Shown here piece by piece: positions 23,329 through 30,534 of a stretch of 30,534 nucleotides of DNA. Below the pieces are notes generated by a model. The model saw nothing but the letters and a program-made list of their open reading frames with translations. It did not search any database and had not been told where the DNA came from. The DNA is from RPQJ01 sp031404015 (GTDB taxonomy: Bacteria > Pseudomonadota > Gammaproteobacteria > Steroidobacterales > Steroidobacteraceae), in contig JANNGT010000294.1 in the NCBI GenBank assembly GCA_031404015.1, positions 1 to 30,534 of the forward strand, in the 5' to 3' direction. The stretch's first letter is position 1; every line of letters starts with the position of its first letter. The translations under genes and the position numbers were made by a program.

Positions 23329-24261
23329 ATGAGCGATCTCACTGACTTCGACAAGGCCGCCGCCACTGCCCCGACCGGCTTCGCGCGCATTCGTGGACGG
23401 CTGGTCGAGTACGCGCGCCTGATGCGGCTCGACCGCCCGATCGGCATCTGGCTGTTGCTGTGGCCCTGTCTCTGGGCACTGTGGATCTCGGCGGACGGGC
23501 ACCCCGACGAGCGCATTTTCGTGATTTTCCTGCTCGGCACCTTCGTGATGCGGGCTGCTGGTTGCGTCATCAACGACTTCGCCGACCGCGAATTCGATCC
23601 GCACGTGCGCCGCACGGCAAACCGCCCGCTCCCGCGCGGAGTCGTCTCGCCGGCCGAGGCCCTCGCGGTCTTTGCGGTTCTCGGTTTGATCACGCTCGCG
23701 CTGCTGATTCCGCTGAACCGGCCCACGCAAGTGCTGGCCCTGGTCGGCGGTGTCCTGGCGATCACCTATCCGTTCCTGAAACGGTTCTTTGCGCTGCCCC
23801 AGGCGTACCTCGGCCTCGCATTTGCGTGGTCCGTGCCCATGGCCTTCGCCGCGCAGACCGGGGAGCTGCCGTTGGTTGCATGGGTGCTGTTCCTCGCCGT
23901 CGTCGCTTGGACGACGGCGTACGACACGATCTACGCGATGGTCGATCGGGAAGACGACCTCGTGATCGGCATCCGCTCCTCGGCGATCCTGTTCGGTCGC
24001 GCAGACCGGGTCATCGTCGCGGGACTGCAGGGCGCCACGCTGTTGCTGCTCGCCTGCGCCGGTTATCTGGCCGGACTCGGCAGGTGGTACTGGCTGGGAC
24101 TCGCGATCGCAGTGGTTGCGTCGCTGCACCAGCAGATCTTGATCCGCAAGCGCGACCCGGCAGACTGCTTCCGCGCTTTCCTGAACAACAACCTGTTCGG
24201 CCTCGCGGTTTTCGGCGGGATTTTGCTGGATTACCTGTTCCGTTCCGCCACCGCGGTCTGA
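23329..24261 (+). CDS. ubiA: 4-hydroxybenzoate polyprenyltransferase
   Basis: Membrane enzyme that attaches the polyprenyl tail to 4-hydroxybenzoate, an early step of ubiquinone synthesis. The 310 residues contain several hydrophobic helices and the two aspartate-rich motifs: NDFADREFD (82-90) and YDTIYAMVDREDD (about 199-211). The RPLPRG block following the first is typical. The N-terminal 20 residues are a soluble extension, making it slightly longer than the Escherichia coli enzyme. There is no strong ribosome binding site. It ends 12 bases before the convergent nhaA. The chorismate lyase gene ubiC, often a neighbour, is not here. Confidence 0.95.
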   Translation: MSDLTDFDKAAATAPTGFARIRGRLVEYARLMRLDRPIGIWLLLWPCLWALWISADGHPDERIFVIFLLGTFVMRAAGCVINDFADREFDPHVRRTANRPLPRGVVSPAEALAVFAVLGLITLALLIPLNRPTQVLALVGGVLAITYPFLKRFFALPQAYLGLAFAWSVPMAFAAQTGELPLVAWVLFLAVVAWTTAYDTIYAMVDREDDLVIGIRSSAILFGRADRVIVAGLQGATLLLLACAGYLAGLGRWYWLGLAIAVVASLHQQILIRKRDPADCFRAFLNNNLFGLAVFGGILLDYLFRSATAV

Positions 24262-24273
24262 TCGAACGCTGCG

Positions 24274-25485
24274 CTAGTTCGAACGGTCGGGGCGCGGCAG
24301 CACCCAGTGCAGCACCAGCGAACCCATGGCTGCCGATAACAGCGTTCCCGCCAGTATGCCGAGCTGGTCGGTGACGACGACTTCGCCCGTCCCCGTGTTC
24401 TCGAAGGCAAGCATGCCGATGAACATGCTCATCGTGAAACCGATGCCGCAGAGGATGGCCGCGCCGTAGACCTGTGCAAACGTCACGCCGGTCGGCAGCC
24501 GCGCCCATCCAGCCTTGACGGCAACCCACGCGAACGTAAACACGCCAACCTGCTTGCCAACGAACAGCCCGAGCAGGATGCCGAGGGGAATCGGCTCGAG
24601 CAGGTCGCGCAGGGTCATGCCGGCGAGACCCACGCCCGCGTTCGCAAACGCAAACAAAGGCAGGATGCCGAAAGCGACCCACGGATGCAGCGAGTGTTCC
24701 AGGCGGGACGAAGGCGGATGGCCGGGATGACTCGCATCCGATGCGGGCACGAACAGCGCCGTCACGACGCCAGCGAGCGTGGCGTGCACGCCGGACTTGA
24801 GCACGAACACCCACAGCGCGGTGCCCACCAGCACATACGGTGCGATGCGCGTGACGCCCGACCGGTTCAGCACGAACAGCACGGCGATCGCAGCGGCTGC
24901 TCCCGTGAGCGCATTGACCGACAGGTCGCTGGTATAGAACAGCGCGATGATCACGATGGCGCCCAGGTCGTCGAGCACGGCGAGCGTCATCAGGAACACC
25001 TTGAGCCCCAGCGGCACGCGACTGCCGAACAGCGACAACACGCCGAGCGCGAACGCGATATCGGTCGCCGACGGGATCGCCCAGCCGCGGATGCCGACTG
25101 GATCGTGCAGGTTCAGGGCGGTGTAGATCGCAGCAGGCACCACCATGCCGCCCAGTGCAGCGATGGCCGGCAACGCCACCTTGCTGCGCTCCGACAGCTC
25201 GCCCGACGTCGCCTCGCGCTTAACCTCGAGCCCCACGAGCAGGAAAAAAATTGCCATCAGCAAGTCGTTGACCCAGATCAACAATGTCTTATCCAGCTTG
25301 AACTCGCCGATATGTAAACTGATCGGCAGCTGCAGCCACGACTGGTAGTACCCGGCAAGCGGCGAATTGGCCGCGATCATGGCGAGTACTCCGGCAAGCA
25401 CGAGCAGGATGCCGCTGGCGGCTTCCAGCTTGAGGAAGTCACGGAGGTCGGCGAGAAGGCCGGAGTCGTCGGTCTGCTGGGTCAT
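24274..25485 (-). CDS. nhaA: Na+/H+ antiporter NhaA
   Basis: Inner-membrane antiporter that expels sodium in exchange for protons, important in salt and alkaline stress. From the ATG at 25485 the protein has 403 residues and about 12 helices. Key motifs are IPSATDIAFALG (Asp142) and LAVLDDLGAIVIIALFYT (Asp172, Asp173), which match the ion-binding aspartates of Escherichia coli NhaA, and LLVGLEVKRE. The in-frame extension to 25548 would be basic and not conserved. The sequence VPASDASHPGHPPSSRLEHSLHP in the middle is a loop of the usual place and character. It lies downstream of comF on the same strand. Confidence 0.94.
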   Translation of the reverse strand: MTQQTDDSGLLADLRDFLKLEAASGILLVLAGVLAMIAANSPLAGYYQSWLQLPISLHIGEFKLDKTLLIWVNDLLMAIFFLLVGLEVKREATSGELSERSKVALPAIAALGGMVVPAAIYTALNLHDPVGIRGWAIPSATDIAFALGVLSLFGSRVPLGLKVFLMTLAVLDDLGAIVIIALFYTSDLSVNALTGAAAAIAVLFVLNRSGVTRIAPYVLVGTALWVFVLKSGVHATLAGVVTALFVPASDASHPGHPPSSRLEHSLHPWVAFGILPLFAFANAGVGLAGMTLRDLLEPIPLGILLGLFVGKQVGVFTFAWVAVKAGWARLPTGVTFAQVYGAAILCGIGFTMSMFIGMLAFENTGTGEVVVTDQLGILAGTLLSAAMGSLVLHWVLPRPDRSN

Positions 25486-25528
25486 GGTGTCGCGCAGTCT
25501 AGCGGACCGCTTCTGCCACTGCGGCCGG

Positions 25529-26269
25529 TCAGGCCAGCGCCCTTGCAATCGCCCAGATCTCGACCCGCTGCGCGCCCGCCGCGAGCAACGTCGCAGTGGC
25601 TTCGGCCGCGGTGCTTCCCGTCGTGACCACGTCGTCCACGAGGATCACCGGCCGACCTGCGATCACGGCCGGATCGGCGACAAACGCGCCCTGCAGATTG
25701 GCGGTGCGAGCAACGCGCGCCAACCCGACCTGCGGCGCGGTCGCGCGTACCCGCCGCAGCGCCGACTCCGCCAACTTCAGGTCCAACAGGCGCGACGTGA
25801 CGCGAGCAATTTCGCGCGACTGGTTGAAGCCCCGCTCGACGAGACGCGAGACGTGCAATGGCATGGGCACCATCACCGCGCCCTGCGGCACCGCCATGCT
25901 GGCCTCTGCGCTGGCCGCCGCAGCCAACCGAGTACCAAAGATGCGTGCGTTGGCGAGCGCGCCTTCGTATTTGAGCGCCTGAACCATCTGCGTGACGGGG
26001 AACTCGTAGACCCAGGGCGCCAGGCACCGTGAGAACGGCAGGGATTGCGAGCGGCAGTGCGGACAATCCTGGTGTTGCTGGCTTGCAGCCGAACCACGCG
26101 GCAGTCCACACCCGCAACATGGCTGCACCACCAGTGGGATCTCGGCCTCACAAGAGGCACAGAGATCGTACGCGGGAGCCTGGCCAGGCCGCCGGCACAG
26201 CACGCATCGCGGAGGCAGCAACCACGCCGCGCACCGATCCAGTTGCCTGTAAACCTGGCTGGGTCTCAT
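25529..26269 (-). CDS. comF: ComF family protein (phosphoribosyltransferase-like)
   Basis: ComF proteins are needed for DNA uptake in competent bacteria; the biochemical role is unsettled. The 246-residue product has an N-terminal zinc-ribbon with cysteine pairs C22/C25, C37/C40, C51-54 and C69/C72. A phosphoribosyltransferase domain with the PRPP loop VILVDDVVTTGST (208-220) follows. The start is ATG 26269. The extension to 26425 would run across the bioB promoter. The start codon sits inside the spacer of a BirA-like operator. Divergence from bioB is common in gammaproteobacteria, so the neighbourhood is conserved rather than functionally linked. Confidence 0.9.
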   Translation of the reverse strand: MRPSQVYRQLDRCAAWLLPPRCVLCRRPGQAPAYDLCASCEAEIPLVVQPCCGCGLPRGSAASQQHQDCPHCRSQSLPFSRCLAPWVYEFPVTQMVQALKYEGALANARIFGTRLAAAASAEASMAVPQGAVMVPMPLHVSRLVERGFNQSREIARVTSRLLDLKLAESALRRVRATAPQVGLARVARTANLQGAFVADPAVIAGRPVILVDDVVTTGSTAAEATATLLAAGAQRVEIWAIARALA

Positions 26270-26279
26270 TGGTTGACAG
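26247..26279. promoter_or_regulatory. BirA-type biotin operator
   Basis: CTGTAAACC (26247-26255), 15 bases, then GGTTGACAG (26271-26279). This matches the BirA pattern TTGTAAACC-N15-GGTTTACAA in arm length and spacing, with one or two mismatches per arm. The right arm covers the TTGACA -35 box of bioB. The comF start codon (26267-26269) is in the spacer. Biotinyl-AMP-bound BirA should therefore repress bioB and perhaps comF. Confidence 0.8.
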
Positions 26280-26301
26280 CTCGTGCGAGGGTCCGAATAC
26301 T
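26273..26301 (+). promoter_or_regulatory. bioB promoter
   Basis: A perfect -35 TTGACA at 26273-26278 is followed by 17 bases and AATACT at 26296-26301. Transcription would start near 26308, leaving a leader of about 77 bases before bioB. The -35 lies inside the BirA-type operator. Confidence 0.7.
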
Positions 26302-26384
26302 GCCTGATCGCTGCGCCGCACAGCTTCAGCCACCGCCCGGCCGGGGTCGCGCGCACTTCTTGCCCTCCCCGACGAGATTCACGC

Positions 26385-27374
26385 ATGACCGCGCCAGACC
26401 TGAGCCAGCTTGGCACCGTTCGCACCGACTGGACGCTGGACGAAGCAAGCGCAATCTACAGCGCGCCCTTCAGCGACCTGCTGTTCCACGCGCAGCGCGT
26501 GCACCGCGATAACTTCAAGCCGAACCAGGTGCAGGTCAGCACGCTGCTCTCCGTGAAGACTGGCGCTTGTCCGGAGGACTGCAAATACTGCCCGCAGAGC
26601 GTGCGTTACGACACCGGCCTGGAGCGCGAGCAATTGCTCGACGTAAGCGCCGTGGTGGCAGCCGCGCAGGCCGCGAAGGCGAGTGGCGCCACGCGCTTCT
26701 GCATGGGCGCGGCGTATCGCAGTCCCAAGCCGAAGCAGCTCGAGCAGATCAAGCAGATGGTGCAGGAAGTACGCGCGCTCGGACTCGAGACGTGCGCGAC
26801 GGCAGGCATGCTCACCGCCGACCAGGCGCGCGAGCTGAAAAGCGCGGGGCTCGATTACTACAACCACAACCTGGACACCTCGCCCGAGTTCTACGGCGAG
26901 ATCATCACCACGCGCACCTATCAGGACCGGCTCGACACGCTGCAGGCCGTGCGCGAAGCGGGCATCAACGTGTGCTGCGGCGGTATCCTTGGCATGGGCG
27001 AATCCGAAGCGGATCGCGTGTCGCTGCTGCACACGCTGGCGACGCTGCCACAGCATCCCGAGAGCGTGCCCATCAACCAGCTCGTGCAGGTGCCTGGCAC
27101 GCCGCTGCACGGCCTGCCGGAACTCGATCCTTTGGATCTCATCCGCGCGATCGCCGCCGCGCGCCTGCTCATGCCGAAGTCCTACGTGCGCCTCTCGGCG
27201 GGTCGCACCGACATGAGCGACGCGGTGCAGGCGTTGTGCTTCCTCGCCGGCGCGAATTCGATCTTCTATGGCGACCGTCTGCTGACCACACCGAACCCTG
27301 GCCGCAGCCACGACAAGCAGCTGTTCGAACGGCTCGGCATCGTGTCGGAGCCTGCCGCCACTGTCGCTGGCTGA
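26385..27374 (+). CDS. bioB: Biotin synthase
   Basis: Radical SAM enzyme that inserts sulfur into dethiobiotin to form biotin. The 329-residue product has the radical SAM cluster motif CPEDCKYC (Cys62, Cys66, Cys69) and NLDTSPEFYGEIITTRTYQDRLDT. SAGRTDMSD and a LTTPNP block near the end complete the family. The start MTAPDLSQLG at ATG 26385 has a weak GAG upstream; longer readings to 26283 are not conserved. First gene of the bioB-bioF-bioHC operon, under a BirA-type operator. The bioD and bioA genes are not in the window. Confidence 0.97.
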   Translation: MTAPDLSQLGTVRTDWTLDEASAIYSAPFSDLLFHAQRVHRDNFKPNQVQVSTLLSVKTGACPEDCKYCPQSVRYDTGLEREQLLDVSAVVAAAQAAKASGATRFCMGAAYRSPKPKQLEQIKQMVQEVRALGLETCATAGMLTADQARELKSAGLDYYNHNLDTSPEFYGEIITTRTYQDRLDTLQAVREAGINVCCGGILGMGESEADRVSLLHTLATLPQHPESVPINQLVQVPGTPLHGLPELDPLDLIRAIAAARLLMPKSYVRLSAGRTDMSDAVQALCFLAGANSIFYGDRLLTTPNPGRSHDKQLFERLGIVSEPAATVAG

Positions 27375-27384
27375 CGGGCTTCCC

Positions 27385-28590
27385 ATGCTGGAGGGCGACG
27401 CACGGCTTGCCGCACGACTCGCCGAGCAGGCGAGCACGGGACGCTCGCGCCAACGTCGCACCGTAACCGCGCGTGCGCCCGGCGGTGTCGAGGTCACCGT
27501 CGAGGGCCGTGGTTGCCTCGCGTTCTGCAGCAACGACTACCTCGGTCTCGCTGATCATCCGCTGGTCGTCGCCGCGTTCTGCGACGCCGCACGTCGCTGG
27601 GGCGTCGGCAGCGGTGCGTCGCACCTCGTGAGCGGCCACGACACGGAACATCACGCGCTTGAAGAAGAACTGGCGGAATTCGTCCAGCGACCGCGCGCAC
27701 TGCTGTTCTCGAACGGCTACATGGCAAACCTCGCCATCGCGTCGGTGCTGGTCGGGCGCGGTGATCACGTGCTGCAGGACCGGCTCAACCATGCCTCGCT
27801 GCTCGATGCAGGCCTCGCCTCAGGCGCGCGGTTTGGCCGCTTCGCGCACGCTGACGTCGCGGCCCTGCAGACCAGATTGCGACGAATTGGCGACGGCGCG
27901 CAGACGCTCGTGCAGACCGACGGCGTCTTCAGCATGGATGGCGACATCGCGCCGTTGCCTGAACTGGCTGCGGCGTGTCGTGCTGCGAACGCGCAGCTGT
28001 GCGTGGACGATGCGCACGGCTTCGGCGTGTTGGGCGCGCACGGTGCGGGCTCGGTCGAGGCCGCAAAGCTCGGCATCGAAGACGTGCCGGTGCTCATGTG
28101 CACGTTGGGCAAGGCCGTCGGGACGTTCGGCGCGTTCGTGGCTGGATCGACCGAGCTGATCGAAAGCCTGCTGCAACAGGGCCGTACCTACGTCTATACG
28201 ACCGCGTTGCCGCCCGCCGTGGCGGCGGCGACGCGAGCGGCCTTGCGCGTGATGCGCGACGAACCCGCTCGCCGTGAACGCGTGCTGGCGCATGCGGCGA
28301 GTTTCCGCGCCGGACTCAGCAGCCTGGGGCTGCAGGCGTTGCCGTCCGCTACACCAATTCAGCCGGTGCTGGTGGGCGATGAACATGCGGCGCTGCGCGC
28401 AAGTGTGGCGCTGTTCGAGCAGGGCTTCTGGGTTCCCGCGATCCGACCGCCGACGGTACCGCGTGGCACCTCCCGGCTGCGGTTTACGTTTTCGGCATCG
28501 CACTCGTCGTCGCAGGTCGAGCAACTGCTCGATGCGCTCGATGGGTTGCGCAGGCAAGGTGCGTTCGCTTCGTCGGTGGCGCTGGCATGA
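27385..28590 (+). CDS. bioF: 8-amino-7-oxononanoate synthase
   Basis: PLP enzyme that joins pimeloyl-ACP and alanine to give 8-amino-7-oxononanoate. The 401 residues show LAFCSNDYLGLADHP, GSGASHLVSG, the PLP-binding VDDAHGFG (207-214) and the Schiff-base lysine Lys243 in TLGKAVGTFG. The N-terminal 30 residues are basic and less conserved. The ATG is ten bases after the bioB stop. The stop overlaps the next start (ATGA), which points to coupled translation with bioHC, whose product makes its substrate. Confidence 0.95.
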   Translation: MLEGDARLAARLAEQASTGRSRQRRTVTARAPGGVEVTVEGRGCLAFCSNDYLGLADHPLVVAAFCDAARRWGVGSGASHLVSGHDTEHHALEEELAEFVQRPRALLFSNGYMANLAIASVLVGRGDHVLQDRLNHASLLDAGLASGARFGRFAHADVAALQTRLRRIGDGAQTLVQTDGVFSMDGDIAPLPELAAACRAANAQLCVDDAHGFGVLGAHGAGSVEAAKLGIEDVPVLMCTLGKAVGTFGAFVAGSTELIESLLQQGRTYVYTTALPPAVAAATRAALRVMRDEPARRERVLAHAASFRAGLSSLGLQALPSATPIQPVLVGDEHAALRASVALFEQGFWVPAIRPPTVPRGTSRLRFTFSASHSSSQVEQLLDALDGLRRQGAFASSVALA

Positions 28591-30368
28591 GCGCGGGGGT
28601 TTACGTCGAGCGCCGCGGTCACGGCCCTGACATCGTGCTGCTGCACGGTTGGGCCTTGCACGGCGGCATGTGGGGACCCTGGATCGAAGAACTGGCCAAG
28701 CGGGCACGGCTGCACATCGTCGACCTTCCGGGTCATGGCCGCAGCCTGTGGCCGGAAAACGCGTCGACGCTGCAGGATATTGCGCGCGCCGTGTCACCGC
28801 TCGTGCCTGCGGGGGCAGCCGTCATCGGGTGGTCGCTTGGCGGCATGATCGCGCTGGAAATTGCGCGCACGCGTCCTGGCGAGATCGCAGCGCTGGTGCT
28901 GCTGGCCACGACGCCGTGTTTCCTGGCCCGCGATGATTGGTCGGCCGGCATGAATCCGGGCGTGCTCGACGGCTTTGCAGCGGGACTCGCCGGCGATTAT
29001 CGCCGCACGCTCGCGAACTTCCTCGCGCTGCAGACCTGGGGCGACGAAAACGCGACGCAAGCACTGCGCTCGATGCGCGCCAGCCTGGCGACACACGGCG
29101 AACCGGATCCGCTCGCGCTGCAGGGCGGCCTCGGGATCCTGCGACAAGCCGACTTGCGCGACGGCCTCGCGAACATTGCCGTGCCTGCGCTGGTGATTGC
29201 GGGCGAGCACGACCGCATCACGCCAGCTGCGGCGGGGCGGGAACTCGCGATTAGCCTGCCGACCGCGCGATTCGTGGAGGTGCCGAAAGCGGGACACGCG
29301 CCGTTCCTGTCGCACCCCGACGCCGTGCTTGAGGCGGTGACGGACTTCCTTTCCTGCCACCTTTCACCCCCCACACCCGCTCCCACTCCGGCCCCCGCTC
29401 CCGCGGGAGAGGGCGGGGGTGAGGGCCCGCTTCCGGCCCCCTCTCCCGCCACAGCGGGAGAGGGTTGGGGTGAGGGGGCCGTGGCCGGGGGTGAGGGCCA
29501 GCCATTCAATCTGGACGTTCGCCGGGTGCGCGACTCCTTCTCCAACGCAGCGGCCACCTACGACGCCGCGGCAGTCCTGCAGACCCAGGTGCGAGACGAG
29601 TTACTGGCCCGCCTCGACATCCTGCGCATGGAGCCTGCTGTGATCGTTGATCTGGGCGCCGGCACCGGCCAGGCCACGATCGCGCTCAAGCGCCGTTATC
29701 CCAAGGGTCGCGCGCTGGCCATCGACCTCTCAGGCGAGATGCTGGTCGAAGCCCGCAAGCGCCAGACCCTGCTGCGACGCTTCGACCGGGTGTTGGGGGA
29801 CGCGGCGGCACTGCCCGTGCGCGACGCAGCGGTCGATATGATCTTCTCGAGCCTCATGCTGCAGTGGTGCAACGACCCGGACCAGGTGCTGATTGAATGC
29901 CGGCGCGTGCTGCGACCAGGCGGCGTGCTGCACTTCGCCTCGCTGGGTCCCGACACCCTCACGGAACTGCGCCAGTCATGGCACGCAGCCGACCCGAGCC
30001 ATGCGCACGTCAACCGCTTCATCGACATGCACGACCTGGGCGATGCGCTGACGCGCGCGGGCTTCGCGGAACCCGTGCTCGACGTGGAGCGATACACGCT
30101 CACCTACGACGATGCCCGCGGCCTGATGCGCGACCTCAAGGCCATCGGCGCACACAACGTGACGGCGGGACGACCCAGAGGCCTGACAGGCAAATCGACA
30201 CTGGGCCGAATGCTCGCTGCGTATGAAGGATTCCGTCGGAACGGCAAACTGCCGGCTACATACGAAGTGGTTTACGCACAGGCCTGGTGCCCGACGGCCC
30301 CGCTCCGGACGAAGCGCTCGAATACCGAAACCGTCGTGCCCTTGAGCGAACTCCGCCGCCGCCGTTAG
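28587..30368 (+). CDS. bioHC: Fused BioH-BioC, pimeloyl-ACP pathway
   Basis: One 593-residue frame carries both enzymes that open and close pimeloyl synthesis. Residues 1-255 are the alpha/beta-hydrolase BioH, pimeloyl-ACP methyl ester esterase, with nucleophile Ser83 (GWSLGG), Asp209 (GEHDRITP) and His237 (AGHAPF). Residues about 307-593 are BioC, malonyl-ACP O-methyltransferase, with the SAM motif VDLGAGTGQ (354-362), LMLQWCNDP and GRPRGLTGKSTL. BioC blocks the carboxyl group as methyl ester and BioH removes it after elongation. The two are joined by a Pro/Gly/Glu-rich linker (259-306) encoded by a palindromic repeat. BioHC fusions are known in some gammaproteobacteria. The ATG overlaps the bioF stop by four bases. 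Confidence 0.93.
   Translation: MSAGVYVERRGHGPDIVLLHGWALHGGMWGPWIEELAKRARLHIVDLPGHGRSLWPENASTLQDIARAVSPLVPAGAAVIGWSLGGMIALEIARTRPGEIAALVLLATTPCFLARDDWSAGMNPGVLDGFAAGLAGDYRRTLANFLALQTWGDENATQALRSMRASLATHGEPDPLALQGGLGILRQADLRDGLANIAVPALVIAGEHDRITPAAAGRELAISLPTARFVEVPKAGHAPFLSHPDAVLEAVTDFLSCHLSPPTPAPTPAPAPAGEGGGEGPLPAPSPATAGEGWGEGAVAGGEGQPFNLDVRRVRDSFSNAAATYDAAAVLQTQVRDELLARLDILRMEPAVIVDLGAGTGQATIALKRRYPKGRALAIDLSGEMLVEARKRQTLLRRFDRVLGDAAALPVRDAAVDMIFSSLMLQWCNDPDQVLIECRRVLRPGGVLHFASLGPDTLTELRQSWHAADPSHAHVNRFIDMHDLGDALTRAGFAEPVLDVERYTLTYDDARGLMRDLKAIGAHNVTAGRPRGLTGKSTLGRMLAAYEGFRRNGKLPATYEVVYAQAWCPTAPLRTKRSNTETVVPLSELRRRR
29364..29504 (+). repeat. Palindromic GC-rich repeat inside bioHC
   Basis: CTCCCGCGGGAG at 29398-29409 is a perfect palindrome. 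CCCTCTCCCGC (29439-29449) and GCGGGAGAGGG (29454-29464) form a perfect 11-bp hairpin. GGGAGAGGG followed by GGGGTGAGGG recurs at about 29405 and 29456, with a partial copy near 29487. This is the look of a REP-type intergenic repeat. It stays in frame and encodes the linker between BioH and BioC. Confidence 0.8.
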
Positions 30369-30466
30369 TTAACTAAGCTTATCAATTACCAATAAAGACT
30401 AAAATTGTTATGCTCTTTGATTCCTACAGCTAAACTCAAAGCCCACGTCTTACTAACCCCTTCTCC
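30369..30466 (+). promoter_or_regulatory. AT-rich region after bioHC with possible promoter
   Basis: Composition changes sharply to AT-rich after the stop codon. TTAGTTAACTAA at 30365-30376 is a perfect palindrome that includes the stop. TTACCA (30386-30391), a 17-base gap and TATGCT (30409-30414) could be a promoter for a gene beyond the window. No coding sequence is visible. Confidence 0.35.
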
Positions 30467-30518
30467 CTTCCTGCCCTTCCGGCCCTTCCTGCCCTTCCTG
30501 TCCTTCCTGTCCTTCCCC
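30467..30518 (+). repeat. 9-bp polypyrimidine tandem repeat
   Basis: Five consecutive 9-base units, CTTCCTGCC, CTTCCGGCC, CTTCCTGCC, CTTCCTGTC, CTTCCTGTC, then a partial unit. It is C/T-rich and almost free of A and has few G. It lies about 100 bases after bioHC and may serve Rho-dependent termination. Confidence 0.85.
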
Positions 30519-30534
30519 CTGACCCCTGGCATCT

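Noticed and set aside
1..30534. Prophage, transposon or integron
   Set aside because: No transposase, integrase or phage gene, and no flanking direct repeats, were seen.

Overview
The window is GC-rich bacterial chromosome with dense protein coding. The gene content points to a gammaproteobacterium, probably of the Xanthomonadales / Nevskiales / Steroidobacter type. The supporting sets are a gmk-rpoZ-spoT block followed by ridA-recG-ubiA, an rph-rdgB-hemW string, a citrate synthase gene near rpmE, and comF divergent from bioB with a BirA-type operator. The taxonomic placement is inference from gene order; I could not search databases. There is no transposase, prophage, CRISPR array, tRNA or rRNA in view.

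Left part (1-9.1 kb). On the minus strand lie gltA, an M48 lipoprotein metalloprotease and rpmE. After a 458-base gap come hemW, rdgB, rph and a PP2C phosphatase gene, also on the minus strand; yicC is divergent from the phosphatase. The gap between rpmE and hemW is the most information-rich non-coding stretch. It holds a near-consensus rpmE promoter, a cluster of three DnaA-box-like 9-mers, a palindrome, an AT-rich segment, and a plus-strand run of four hairpins (two capped by UUCG and GAAA tetraloops) ending in a T run. I read the last item as a candidate unannotated small RNA gene of about 130 nt.

Middle part (8.2-21.2 kb). Two secreted-protein genes on the minus strand (DUF4198-like and DUF4331-like) separate yicC from gmk. 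Then gmk, rpoZ and spoT follow. Between spoT and ridA-recG sits a cytochrome oxidase module of about 6.7 kb: a SCO copper chaperone gene broken by one extra G, a small membrane protein, a glycine-rich membrane protein, subunit II fused to two cytochrome c domains, subunit I, two consecutive subunit III-like proteins, and a small subunit IV. These would build a caa3-type A-family oxidase.

Right part (20.8-30.5 kb). RidA, RecG and UbiA are on the plus strand. NhaA and ComF are on the minus strand. ComF is divergent from the biotin operon bioB-bioF-bioHC. A BirA-like operator overlaps both the bioB -35 box and the comF start codon. The last gene is a fused BioH-BioC enzyme whose interdomain linker is encoded by a palindromic GC-rich repeat. 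bioD is not in the window. Several intergenic gaps hold simple repeats: a 7-bp repeat with a long hairpin before rph, a C-rich telomere-like tract before rpoZ, and a 9-bp polypyrimidine repeat after bioHC.
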